Assembly: GCF_036237275.1 (NCBI RefSeq)
Contig: NZ_CP108352.1
Coordinates: 5,332,001 to 5,396,000 of the forward strand
Length of the DNA stretch: 64,000 nucleotides
Direction: 5' to 3'
DNA from: Streptomyces sp. NBC_01353
Lineage (GTDB): Bacteria; Actinomycetota; Actinomycetes; Streptomycetales; Streptomycetaceae
The notes under the pieces were generated by a model. It saw nothing but the letters and a program-made list of their open reading frames with translations. It made no database searches and had not been told where the DNA came from. Of the stretch, positions 11,284-19,074 are shown piece by piece (positions within the stretch are counted from its first letter, which is position 1; each line of letters opens with the position of its first letter). The position numbers and the translations under genes were made by a program.

Positions 11284-11323
11284 AAAGGGGCCCCGCCGGT
11301 ATCCGTACCGGCGGGGTCCCTTT
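11284..11323 (+). terminator. Terminator after gdhB
   Basis: Near-perfect 18-base inverted repeat: 11284-11301 pairs with 11306-11323, with TCCG as loop and one mismatch. It ends in TTTGT. It lies between convergent gdhB and the glycosyltransferase gene ending at 11325, so it probably works in both directions. Confidence 0.85.
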
Positions 11324-11324
11324 G

Positions 11325-12647
11325 TCATACGGCGGCGGTGACGGTCGAGGTCCACAGGCGCCGCGCGGCCAGCAGGGCCGCCGCGAGCAGCAGCCCGTTG
11401 CGGACCACCAAGACGGCCACACCCGGCCAGGAGCCGGCCAGCACGTCCTCGTAGAGCACCGGGTACGCGAGGGAGCTCAGCGCGGCCGCCGGCAGGAGCA
11501 GCAGCGCCACCGGTCGCATCACGGTCCGCCGCGAGGTCAGACAGACGGCGCTGAGACCGAGCAGCCAGATCATGTACTGCGGGCTGATCACCCGGCTGGT
11601 GACGGTGAAGAGCAGTACGGCGGCGAGCGCCGCGTCCAGCGGGGTCGCCTCGGTCCAGCCGCGGGCGCAGAGCCGCCACAGCACCAGCCAGACGAAGGCG
11701 AGGACCGTCAGCAGCAGCGCGAACCGGCCCACGCTGGAGACGTACGGGCCGACGTACTCGAAGGCGCCGTAGCGGTACTGGACGGTGCCCGGCCACACGC
11801 CCGTCGCCCTGCCCAGCGCGAGTGCGGTGCCGCCCAGCGACTCGATCTGGACGCCACGGTTGCCCTGCGGGCGAAGGAAGCCGAGCGAGTTCGAGAAGAG
11901 AAGGGTCAGAGTGGCGAGGAGGGCCGCGGCGGTGGTCGCGGCGGCGATCCAGGCGTCGCGGGTGGTACGGCCCCGGGGCGTGCCGATCAGGATGAGCACC
12001 GGCCACACCTTCACCAGCGTGCCGAGCGCGGCGAGCGCCCCGCCGAGCCGGTGCGCGACGGTCGGCCGGGACTTGAGCGCGAGCAGGGCGAGGACGGCGA
12101 GGGCGGTGACCTGGACGTCGTACCGGGCCAGCGGGATGTGCAGGAGCAGCGGGAGTCCGCCGACCCAGATCCAGGCGCCGTGCGTGACCCGGTCGCTGTC
12201 GGCCCGGGCGAGGGCCAGGGTGATCGCCGCGTCGGCGAGGAGGGTGAGGGCGACGAAGGCCTGGAAGTACGTGAGCCAGGGCAGCATCCCGGGGGACATG
12301 ATCACCAGACCCGCGCCGGGCGGGTACTGCCAGGTGATGTCGTTCACCGGGAACGTGCCGTGGGCGAACTCCCGGTACCAGTGCTGGTAGAGGACGTGCA
12401 CCTCGCGGCCGACACCGCCCACGCCCAGGGTGTCGCGCAGCAGGAGCAGCGCCATGCCGGCGCGGGTGACGACCCAGACGACGGCGAGGGCGAGGGCGGG
12501 GCCCCGGCCGACGTTGACGAACGTCGCCGAGGTGAAGGTGTCCGAGTCGAAGGGGGAGCCGGTGAGGCCGGGCGGCGCGGCGGCACACGTGTGTGTGTCG
12601 CCCGGTTCGGGCTCCGGCTCGGGAGTGTGGTTGCGATCCGTCGTCAT
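11325..12647 (-). CDS. Multi-pass glycosyltransferase (GT87/DUF2029-like)
   Basis: A 440-residue integral membrane protein resembling polyprenyl-phosphate-mannose-dependent mannosyltransferases (GT87/DUF2029), which act outside the membrane in cell-envelope glycan assembly. A short acidic N-terminal tail (EPEPEPGD) precedes about ten hydrophobic segments. The first loop holds HVLYQHWYREFAHGTFPVNDITWQYPPGAG, with the acidic residue and YPP motif typical of this family. A later ISPQYMIWLLG segment is also family-like. The start at 12647 (MTTDRNH) is 45 bases after the exporter ATPase stop. The gene is therefore likely the last of a permease-ATPase-glycosyltransferase operon. Acceptor unknown. 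Confidence 0.75.
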   Translation of the reverse strand: MTTDRNHTPEPEPEPGDTHTCAAAPPGLTGSPFDSDTFTSATFVNVGRGPALALAVVWVVTRAGMALLLLRDTLGVGGVGREVHVLYQHWYREFAHGTFPVNDITWQYPPGAGLVIMSPGMLPWLTYFQAFVALTLLADAAITLALARADSDRVTHGAWIWVGGLPLLLHIPLARYDVQVTALAVLALLALKSRPTVAHRLGGALAALGTLVKVWPVLILIGTPRGRTTRDAWIAAATTAAALLATLTLLFSNSLGFLRPQGNRGVQIESLGGTALALGRATGVWPGTVQYRYGAFEYVGPYVSSVGRFALLLTVLAFVWLVLWRLCARGWTEATPLDAALAAVLLFTVTSRVISPQYMIWLLGLSAVCLTSRRTVMRPVALLLLPAAALSSLAYPVLYEDVLAGSWPGVAVLVVRNGLLLAAALLAARRLWTSTVTAAV

Positions 12648-12691
12648 CGAACCGCACTCTATTGGGGTTTGGGTGGTTTGCTCGTGTTTTG

Positions 12692-13555
12692 TCAGCCCTT
12701 CTTGGTGAACGCCTCGTACGCCGCCACGACCTCCTCGGCCGGTCCGTCCATCCGCAGAGTGCCCGCCTCCAGCCACAGCGCGCGGTCGCAGGTCTCGGTG
12801 ATGGTGGAGTTGGAGTGGGAGACGAGGAAGACGGTGCCCGCCTCGGCGCGCAGCTCGTCGATGCGCTGCTGGCTGCGGCGGCGGAACTTCGCGTCGCCGG
12901 TGGAGAGCGCCTCGTCGATGAGCAGCACGTCGTGGCTCTTCGCCGCCGCGATGGAGAAGCGGAGGCGGGCGCCCATGCCGGAGGAGTACGTCCGCATGGG
13001 CAGCGAGATGAAGTCGCCCTTCTCGTTGATCCCGGAGAAGTCCACGATGTCGTCGTAGCGGGCGTCGACCTCCGCGCGGGTCATGCCCATGGCGAGTCCG
13101 CCGAGGATCACGTTGCGCTCGCCGGTCAGATCGTTCATCAGGGCTGCGTTGACACCGAGGAGGGAGGGCTGGCCGCGGGTGTAGATCCTGCCCTCGTTGA
13201 CGGGCAGCAGACCGGCCACGGCCTTGAGGAGGGTGGATTTGCCCGATCCGTTCGAACCGATCAGGCCAATTGCCTCGCCCCGGTACGCGACGAAGCTGAC
13301 GCCCTTGACCGCGTGCACCTTGCGGGCGCCGGGGGTGCCGCGCCTGGAGAGGACCCGGCTGAGGGCGGCGGTCGCGCTTCCCTTGCCGGTACGGGCGCCG
13401 TTGACGGTGTAGGTGATGTGGACGCCGTCGGCGACGACGGTGGGGGTGCGCTCCGAGGCCGGTTCCGGGGCCGAGGCCGGTTCCGGTTCCGGGGTCGGGG
13501 TCGGTGCCGGGATGGGGGTTGGTGTCGGGGTCTGCGTCAGGGTCTGCTCAGCCAC
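12692..13555 (-). CDS. ABC exporter ATPase (TagH/Wzt-like)
   Basis: A 287-residue ATPase for export of a polymer such as teichoic acid or polysaccharide, paired with the upstream ABC-2 permease. An N-terminal Pro/Thr/Glu-rich tail of ~45 residues is probably disordered. Walker A is GSNGSGKSTLLKA, the signature is the family variant YSSGMGARLRFS, and Walker B is VLLIDEAL followed by the H-loop LVSHS. VHAVKGVSFVAYRGEAIGLIG is characteristic of the TagH/Wzt branch. It lacks the long C-terminal carbohydrate-binding domain of some Wzt proteins. The GTG start at 13555 overlaps the permease stop by eight bases, implying translational coupling. Confidence 0.9.
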   Translation of the reverse strand: MAEQTLTQTPTPTPIPAPTPTPEPEPASAPEPASERTPTVVADGVHITYTVNGARTGKGSATAALSRVLSRRGTPGARKVHAVKGVSFVAYRGEAIGLIGSNGSGKSTLLKAVAGLLPVNEGRIYTRGQPSLLGVNAALMNDLTGERNVILGGLAMGMTRAEVDARYDDIVDFSGINEKGDFISLPMRTYSSGMGARLRFSIAAAKSHDVLLIDEALSTGDAKFRRRSQQRIDELRAEAGTVFLVSHSNSTITETCDRALWLEAGTLRMDGPAEEVVAAYEAFTKKG

Positions 13556-14486
13556 GGCCGTAGGTCTCCTCTGCCTTCCAGAAGTAGATGAATCCGCCGA
13601 CGAAGGCCACCAGCGCCCAGCCGGCGGCGAGCGCCCAGACGTGCGGCGGAAGCTGGTCGGCGGTGAAGCTCTCGATGAGCGCGAAGCGCATCAGGTCGAT
13701 GTAGACCGCCGCCGGATTGCCCTGGAGGACCGCGATCGCCGCGTCCGGGAGCCGGCCGCTCGCCGCCAGATGCTGGATGGACCACATGGCGCCGGAGACG
13801 TACATCCATGTCCGCAGCAGGAACGGCATCAGCTGGGCGATGTCAGGGGTACGGGCGGCCAGGCGGGCCATGACGAGCGCGACCCCGGAGTTGAAGAGCG
13901 CCTGGAGGAGCAGCGCGGGGACGGCCAGGAGCCAGCTCCAGCGGGGGAACTCGCCGAAGCAGAACAGGATCGCGACCAGCACGCCGAGCGAGAGGAGCAG
14001 CTGCTGGAGCTGCTGGAGCGCGAGGGCGAGCGGGAGGCTCGCGCGGGGGAAGTGCAGGGCGCGGACGAGGCCGAGGTTCCCGCTGATCGCCCGGGTGCCG
14101 GTCATGATCGACTGAGAGGTGAAGGTCCAGACGAAGATGCCCGTGATCAGGAACGGGACGTAGTCCGGGATGCCCTCCTGGACGTTCATCAGGACACCGA
14201 AGATCAGGTAGTACACCGCCGCGTTGAGCAGTGGGGTCACCACCTGCCAGACCTGGCCGAGCTTCGCCTGGCTGTACTGCGCGGTGAGCCGGGCGGTCGC
14301 GAACGCCCCGATGAAGTCGCGCCGCGACCAGAGCTGCCGGACGTACGCGGGAAGGGTGGGGCGGGCTCCGCTGACGGACAGGCCGTGGTGCTGGGCCAGC
14401 GCGCGCAGGTCCTGCGGGGCGTGGGGGCTGGGTTTCGTGAGCGTCCCGGTGGTCACGAGCTCGCTTTCGGCGCGGGTACAGGGCAT
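13548..14486 (-). CDS. ABC-2 type polysaccharide/teichoic-type export permease
   Basis: A 312-residue inner-membrane permease of the ABC-2 family (TagG/Wzm-like) with six hydrophobic segments. Family features are the amphipathic SRRDFIGAFATARLTAQYSQAKLGQVWQ stretch before the first membrane span, YYLIFGVLMN, and the conserved FWTF-type FVWTFTSQS. It should form the channel for the ATPase at 12692. The ATG at 14486 has no good ribosome site. A GTG at 14456 (giving VTTGTLTKPS) is an alternative start. It is the first gene of the operon and faces the divergent TetR gene across 115 bases holding repeated putative operators. Confidence 0.88.
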   Translation of the reverse strand: MPCTRAESELVTTGTLTKPSPHAPQDLRALAQHHGLSVSGARPTLPAYVRQLWSRRDFIGAFATARLTAQYSQAKLGQVWQVVTPLLNAAVYYLIFGVLMNVQEGIPDYVPFLITGIFVWTFTSQSIMTGTRAISGNLGLVRALHFPRASLPLALALQQLQQLLLSLGVLVAILFCFGEFPRWSWLLAVPALLLQALFNSGVALVMARLAARTPDIAQLMPFLLRTWMYVSGAMWSIQHLAASGRLPDAAIAVLQGNPAAVYIDLMRFALIESFTADQLPPHVWALAAGWALVAFVGGFIYFWKAEETYGRG

Positions 14487-14505
14487 CGCAGGCGATGGAA
14501 CGGGT

Positions 14506-14565
14506 CCGTATCGTCGCTACGGGGAGAGTAGGACGGTCTGGCGTCGCAACGCAACCGTATCGTCG
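14506..14565. promoter_or_regulatory. Putative TetR operators in the exporter/TetR divergent spacer
   Basis: The 11-mer CCGTATCGTCG occurs twice, at 14506-14516 and 14555-14565. The first copy extends into an inverted repeat CCGTA-N7-TACGG. On the minus strand TTGCGT-N18-TACTCT lies between and across them and would serve the exporter operon. Two equal sites flanking a promoter between divergent regulator and target genes suggest autorepression and exporter control. The assignment rests on position and repetition only. Confidence 0.45.
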
Positions 14566-14601
14566 TGACGTGGCCGTTCGCCGTTGGTTAGGATCCCGTT
14601 C

Positions 14602-15207
14602 ATGACGACACCCTCCGGAACCCCTCGCCGCGCCCCCGCGGGAGCCGCCGTGCTCCGTGAGGACGTCACGGAGGCCATTCGCACGGCCGTCTTCGAAGAG
14701 CTGGCCGCCGTCGGATTCGCCCGCATGTCCATCGAGGGCATCGCGCGCCGCGCGGGCGTCGGCAAGACCGCCGTCTACCGCCGCTGGAAGTCCAAGCTCT
14801 CCCTCGTCCTGGACCTCGTCGGCGTCTTCGCCACGCAGGGGCTGCCGGCGCCGTCGACCGGCTCGCTCATCGGCGACGTGCGCGCGCTCCTCGAAGTCGC
14901 CTCGCACGCCCTGCGCCACCCCGTGGCCTCGCAGGTCATCCCGGACCTGCTGGTGGAGGCCGCCCGGCAGCCGGAGATCGCCCAGGCGATCAAGGCGGCC
15001 CTGCTCGACAGCCAGCAGGGGGTCGTCGCACAGATCGTGCGCGAGGCGGTGGGGCGCGGCGAACTGCCCGAGGGGGCGGACCCGGACCGGGCCCTCGACG
15101 TGGTCGTGGGGCCGCTCTACTGGCGGCTCGTGGTGGTCCGCGGTGAACTGCCGAAGGGGTACCTGGACGACCTCGCCCGCTCGGCGGTGGCGGCGCTCAA
15201 GGCGTGA
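14602..15207 (+). CDS. TetR/AcrR-family transcriptional regulator
   Basis: A 201-residue dimeric repressor-type protein. The N-terminal helix-turn-helix spans about residues 18-65 (FEELAAVGFARMSIEGIARRAGVGKTAVYRRWKSK, typical of TetR). A helical ligand/dimer domain follows, containing GPLYWRLVVVRGELP. The start at 14602 (MTTPSG) has AGGAT about 8 bases upstream, better than the in-frame ATG at 14584. It is divergent from the polymer-export operon, so it probably controls that operon and itself. Inducer unknown. Confidence 0.9.
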   Translation: MTTPSGTPRRAPAGAAVLREDVTEAIRTAVFEELAAVGFARMSIEGIARRAGVGKTAVYRRWKSKLSLVLDLVGVFATQGLPAPSTGSLIGDVRALLEVASHALRHPVASQVIPDLLVEAARQPEIAQAIKAALLDSQQGVVAQIVREAVGRGELPEGADPDRALDVVVGPLYWRLVVVRGELPKGYLDDLARSAVAALKA

Positions 15208-15263
15208 GCGCGGACGGTGCGCGCCTGATGTGAAGGCGTAGGGCGTGGGGCGTGGGCGTAGGG

Positions 15264-15306
15264 CGTTACGGGTACGAGGGCGGGGGCGGGCCCCGTACCC
15301 GTAACG
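15264..15306 (+). terminator. Bidirectional terminator
   Basis: A perfect 13-bp inverted repeat, CGTTACGGGTACG at 15264-15276 with its complement at 15294-15306, lies between the convergent TetR gene and the sugar permease ending at 15319. Confidence 0.8.
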
Positions 15307-15318
15307 TCCGGTCCGGGA

Positions 15319-16278
15319 CTACTTCACCGCGCCCGCCATCACGCCCGAGACGAACTGCCGTTGGAACGCGAAGAACACCGCCAGCGGAATCACCATCGAC
15401 ACGAACGCGCCCGGCGCCAGCACGTCGATGTTGTTCCCGAACTGCCGGACCTGCTGCTGCAGCGCCACCGTGATCGGCGGGGACTCGGAGTCCGCGAAGA
15501 TCAGCGCGACCAGCATGTCGTTCCAGACCCACAGGAACTGGAAGATGCCGAGCGAGGCGATCGCCGGGCCGCCCAGCGGCATGACGACCCGGGTGAAGAG
15601 CCGGATCTCGCCCGCCCCGTCGAGGCGCGCCGCCTCCAGCAGTTCCCTGGGGATCTCCGCGAAGAAGTTCCGCAGCAGGAAGATCGCGAAGGGCAGCCCG
15701 AAGGCCGTGTGGAAGAGGACGACCCCGAGCGTCGTCTCGAAGATCCCGATCGTGCCGAAGAGCTTCGACACGGGGACGAGCGCCACCTGCACCGGGACCA
15801 CCAGAAGCACCACGACCACCAGGAACCACCAGTCGCGGCCGGGGAAGTCCAGCCAGGCGAAGGCGTACCCGGCGAGCGAACCGATGACGACGACCAGGAC
15901 GGTCGCCGGGACGGTGATCAGGACCGTGGACACGAGCGAACCCGTGATCGTGTCGTTGGCGAGGAGCGCGGAGTAGTTCTCCACCGTCAGCTGGGCGGGG
16001 GAGGCGAAGACCTGCCACCAGCCGCTCTCGCTGATGTCGGAGGGCGAGCGGAGCGAGGACAGCAGCAGCCCGACCGCCGGCATCAGCCAGAACAGGCCGA
16101 CGAGGATGAGGAAGATCCGCATTCCCCCGCCGGCGGCACGCGCGGCGAGCCGCGCGGCCGGACTCCTCCGGGCAGCCGGACCTCCCCCCGCGGCCGTACC
16201 CTTCCCTGCGGCCGACCCTTTCCGCGCAGCCGGAACCTTCTGTGCGGCCGGACTCTTCCGTGCGGCGGGACTGCTCAT
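15319..16278 (-). CDS. Sugar ABC importer permease (MalG/CUT1 type)
   Basis: A 319-residue inner-membrane permease for carbohydrate uptake with six hydrophobic segments. The cytoplasmic EAA loop is EAARLDGAGEIRLFTRVVMPLGGP, which docks the ATPase. It ends ERQFVSGVMAGAVK-like (FQRQFVSGVMAGAVK), typical of CUT1 MalG proteins. The start at 16278 overlaps the preceding permease stop by four bases (ATGA). The first ~50 residues are an unusual low-complexity Lys/Arg/Ala/Pro tail built from repeats such as SPAARK and VPAARK, absent from ordinary MalG proteins. No ATPase gene is in the operon. Streptomyces CUT1 importers commonly share MsiK, so that is inferred here. Confidence 0.9.
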   Translation of the reverse strand: MSSPAARKSPAAQKVPAARKGSAAGKGTAAGGGPAARRSPAARLAARAAGGGMRIFLILVGLFWLMPAVGLLLSSLRSPSDISESGWWQVFASPAQLTVENYSALLANDTITGSLVSTVLITVPATVLVVVIGSLAGYAFAWLDFPGRDWWFLVVVVLLVVPVQVALVPVSKLFGTIGIFETTLGVVLFHTAFGLPFAIFLLRNFFAEIPRELLEAARLDGAGEIRLFTRVVMPLGGPAIASLGIFQFLWVWNDMLVALIFADSESPPITVALQQQVRQFGNNIDVLAPGAFVSMVIPLAVFFAFQRQFVSGVMAGAVK

Positions 16279-17576
16279 CGGCGGGCCTCCCTTCGCATCC
16301 GGCGGATGTTGAACGCCATCACCGGGATCACCAGAAGCAGCAGCAGGACGGCGATGGCCGAGCCGACCCCGAGATCCGCGTCCGTACCGAAGGACGACCG
16401 GTACAGCTGGAGCGCCAGCACGTTCGCGTCGTCCTGGGCCGAACCCGGCGCGATGATGAACACCAGGTCGAAGACCTTCAGTACGTTGATCATCAGGGTG
16501 ACCAGGACGACGGCCAGGACCGGGGCGAGGAGCGGGACTGTGATCCGGCGGAACACCTGCCATTCGTTCGCACCGTCGACCCGGGCCGCTTCCAGGAGTT
16601 CACGGGGCACGCTCGCCAGACCGGCCGCGATCAGGACCATCGCGAACCCGGCCCACATCCACACGTAGCTGCCGATGACGGCGGGTGTGACGAGCGAGGG
16701 TCCCAGCCACTCCACCCCGTTGTACTGCTCGCGGAAGTTGCTCGCGGGCAGCCGCAGCAGGGATCCGTCGGCGGCGGCCGGGAGGCCGAACGTGCCGTCG
16801 GCGGCGACCGTCGTGGACGCGACGACCTTCCCGTCCTTCACGGCCTCCACGCGCAGCCCCTTCAGGCCGAGCTCCTTCGCGTCGACGACGTTCGGCTTCC
16901 CGCCGCCGCCCCGGGTGAAGTCCAGCCAGGCGGTGCCGGTGATCCGGCCCTCCGTCCGGTTCGGTTCGAGCGCCGGACGGGCGTCCTTCGGCATCTGTGC
17001 CGGCGCGACGCCGATCAGCGGAAGCCGCGCGATCTCACCCGTACGGACCGGGCTCTTGGTGATGTACGCGCCGCCACCCGCCGCCTCGAGCGGGTGGACG
17101 GGCAGCGGGCGCGCCCGCGGGAAGACGGACGACTCGGCGAACGTGTCGTGGACGCCGACCCAGACGGCGTTCGCGACCCCTCGGTCCGGATCCTGCTCGT
17201 AGACGAGCCGGAAGATGATCCCGGCGGCCAGCATCGAGATCGCCATCGGCATGAAGACGATCAGCTTGAACGCCGTGCCCCAGCGGACCCGTTCGGTCAG
17301 CACGGCGAAGATCAGGCCGAGCGCGGTGGCGACGGTCGGGGCGAGGACCACCCAGATCGCGTTGTTCTTGACGGCGGTGAGGATCGTGTCGTCCGTGAAG
17401 AGCTCGACGTAGTTGTCGAGTCCGGCGAAGGAGTCCCCGGACGAGTCGAAGAAGGAGCGGTAGACCGAGTACCCGATCGGGTAGACCACGAGCGCACCGA
17501 GCAGGACCAGCGCGGGGAGGAGGAACCCCACAGCGACGGACCTGCGCGTGCCGGTGACCTTGGAGGCGGACGCCAC
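16275..17576 (-). CDS. Sugar ABC importer permease (MalF/CUT1 type) with large extracytoplasmic insert
   Basis: A 433-residue permease, about 130 longer than most CUT1 MalF-type proteins. The membrane core is standard: LLPALVVLLG-like TM1, the IVFMPMAISMLAAGIIFRLVYEQ span, and the EAA loop EAARVDGANEWQVFRRITVPLLAP. Between about residues 125 and 270, after the third span, lies an extra soluble domain. It contains GLRVEAVKDGKVVASTTVAADGTF, which looks like a small beta-sandwich of the carboxypeptidase-regulatory type. E. coli MalF has an unrelated P2 domain in the same place. It sits four bases downstream of the binding-protein gene and overlaps the next permease. Confidence 0.88.
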   Translation of the reverse strand: MASASKVTGTRRSVAVGFLLPALVLLGALVVYPIGYSVYRSFFDSSGDSFAGLDNYVELFTDDTILTAVKNNAIWVVLAPTVATALGLIFAVLTERVRWGTAFKLIVFMPMAISMLAAGIIFRLVYEQDPDRGVANAVWVGVHDTFAESSVFPRARPLPVHPLEAAGGGAYITKSPVRTGEIARLPLIGVAPAQMPKDARPALEPNRTEGRITGTAWLDFTRGGGGKPNVVDAKELGLKGLRVEAVKDGKVVASTTVAADGTFGLPAAADGSLLRLPASNFREQYNGVEWLGPSLVTPAVIGSYVWMWAGFAMVLIAAGLASVPRELLEAARVDGANEWQVFRRITVPLLAPVLAVVLVTLMINVLKVFDLVFIIAPGSAQDDANVLALQLYRSSFGTDADLGVGSAIAVLLLLLVIPVMAFNIRRMRREARR

Positions 17577-17580
17577 GGCG

Positions 17581-18951
17581 TCAGCCCTTGTACGCCTTGG
17601 CCGCGTCGGCCTCCAGCCTCGCCTGGGTCCCCGCGATGTCCTTCGGGTTCTTCAGGAAGTCCTGGAGCGCCTTCCACTCGCCCTTGCCCGGCGTGCCGCC
17701 GAAGGACTGCGGCATCTGGTCCGACATGTCGAAGCGGAAATCGTCGCCCGCCTCCAGCATCGCCTTGGCGATCTCGCGCTGGACGTCGTTCGGGTACGCG
17801 GTCAGGTTCAGGTTCTTGTTGGGGGAGAGGAAGCCGCCGGCGCCCGCCCAGATCGCAGCCGCGTCCGGGGAGGCGAGGAAGGTCAGCAGCGCCTGGGCGC
17901 CCTTCGTGTCCTTCAGGGCCACCGCCGCGTCTCCGCCGGTGACGACCGGGGAGGCCGCACCCACCGCGGGGAACGGGAAGACCTTCGCGTCCGTCCCGAT
18001 CTTCGCGCTGGTCTGCGCGATGTTGACGGCGGAGAAGTCGCCCTCGAAGACCATCGCGCCCTTGGGCTGGTCGCCGCCCGTGAAGGTCTGGGTGACCGAG
18101 ACGGGGAACTCCGTCTGCAGCGCGCCGTCCGCGCCGCCCACGATCAGGTTCGGCTTGCCGAACAGCTCCGCGAGGGTCGTGAGCGCCTGCGTGACGGACG
18201 CGTCCGTCCACTTGATCTCGTGCTTGGCCAGCTGGTCGTACTTCGTCGGGCCCGCCTGGGAGAGGTAGATGTTCTCGAACCAGTCGGTCAGGGTCCAGCC
18301 GTCCGCGCCGCCGACGGAGACCGGGGTGACGCCGGAGGCCGAGATGGTCTCGGCGGTGGCGAGGAACTCCTTCCAGGTCTTGGGCTCGGTGGCGCCCGCG
18401 TTCTCGAAGGCGGCGTTGTTGTACCAGATCAGGGACTTGTTGGCGGCCTTGAAGTACACGCCGTACTGCTTGCCGTCGACGGCGCCGAGGTCCCGCCAGC
18501 CCTGTGAGTAGTTCTTGGCGAGCTGCGCCTCGGTCTCGGGGCCGACCGGCTTGAGCCACTTCTGGGCGGCGGCCTGCTGGATCGCGCCGACCTGCGGGAG
18601 CATCGCCACGTCGGGCGGGGAACCGCCGGCGATCTTCGTACCGAGGAAGTTCACGATCGGGTCCTGCGCGGGCACGAAGGTGACGGTGGCGCCGGTGCGC
18701 TTCTCGAACTCCTTCAGGACCTTGGTGAAGTTCTCCTGCTCGGGGCCGGTCCAGACGGCCGCGACCTCGATCTTCTCGCCCTTGAGGGAGGGCAGGGTCA
18801 CGGAGCTTCCGGAGGGTGCCGGTTGCCCGGGGTCCTTCTTGCCGCCACCGCCGCTGTCACCGTCGCCGCCGCAGCCGGCGAGGGCGAGGGTGAGTGCGGT
18901 GACCGTGGCGACGGTCCTTGCGGCCCTGCGTGTACGAAGAGTTGTGCGCAT
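17581..18951 (-). CDS. Sugar ABC importer substrate-binding lipoprotein
   Basis: A 456-residue family 1-type extracellular solute-binding protein, first gene of the importer operon. The signal peptide MRTTLRTRR...TALTLALAGCGG ends in a lipobox with the lipidated Cys near residue 27. A Gly/Ser/Asp-rich linker follows. Family features include the strand EKIEVAAVWTGPEQENFTKVLKEFE, the APDVAMLP-like PPDVAMLPQVGAIQ, and MVFEGDFSAVNI. It should capture an oligosaccharide outside the membrane and deliver it to the two permeases. Substrate cannot be inferred. The 123-base upstream spacer shows no operator I can name. Confidence 0.9.
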   Translation of the reverse strand: MRTTLRTRRAARTVATVTALTLALAGCGGDGDSGGGGKKDPGQPAPSGSSVTLPSLKGEKIEVAAVWTGPEQENFTKVLKEFEKRTGATVTFVPAQDPIVNFLGTKIAGGSPPDVAMLPQVGAIQQAAAQKWLKPVGPETEAQLAKNYSQGWRDLGAVDGKQYGVYFKAANKSLIWYNNAAFENAGATEPKTWKEFLATAETISASGVTPVSVGGADGWTLTDWFENIYLSQAGPTKYDQLAKHEIKWTDASVTQALTTLAELFGKPNLIVGGADGALQTEFPVSVTQTFTGGDQPKGAMVFEGDFSAVNIAQTSAKIGTDAKVFPFPAVGAASPVVTGGDAAVALKDTKGAQALLTFLASPDAAAIWAGAGGFLSPNKNLNLTAYPNDVQREIAKAMLEAGDDFRFDMSDQMPQSFGGTPGKGEWKALQDFLKNPKDIAGTQARLEADAAKAYKG

Positions 18952-19074
18952 GAATGCCCCGTCTCTCCTGTGCGCGTGCTCGTCCCGTTCGCTCAGGTCT
19001 ACGCCGGGGGCTCGGGGCCCGCAATACCGCCTTCCGTGCCAACCAGGGGATCGTGATGGGCTCGTGACGTCTTG

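Noticed and set aside
6280-12657. A 2125-codon open frame antisense to gdhB
   Set aside because: It is the mirror of a strongly biased G+C-rich gene, has low-complexity composition and spans the convergent glycosyltransferase. GdhB on the plus strand is unambiguous.
10785-13058. Long plus-strand frame across the gdhB end and exporter genes
   Set aside because: It runs out of frame through gdhB, its terminator and two convergent genes with clear motifs; it is a composition artefact.
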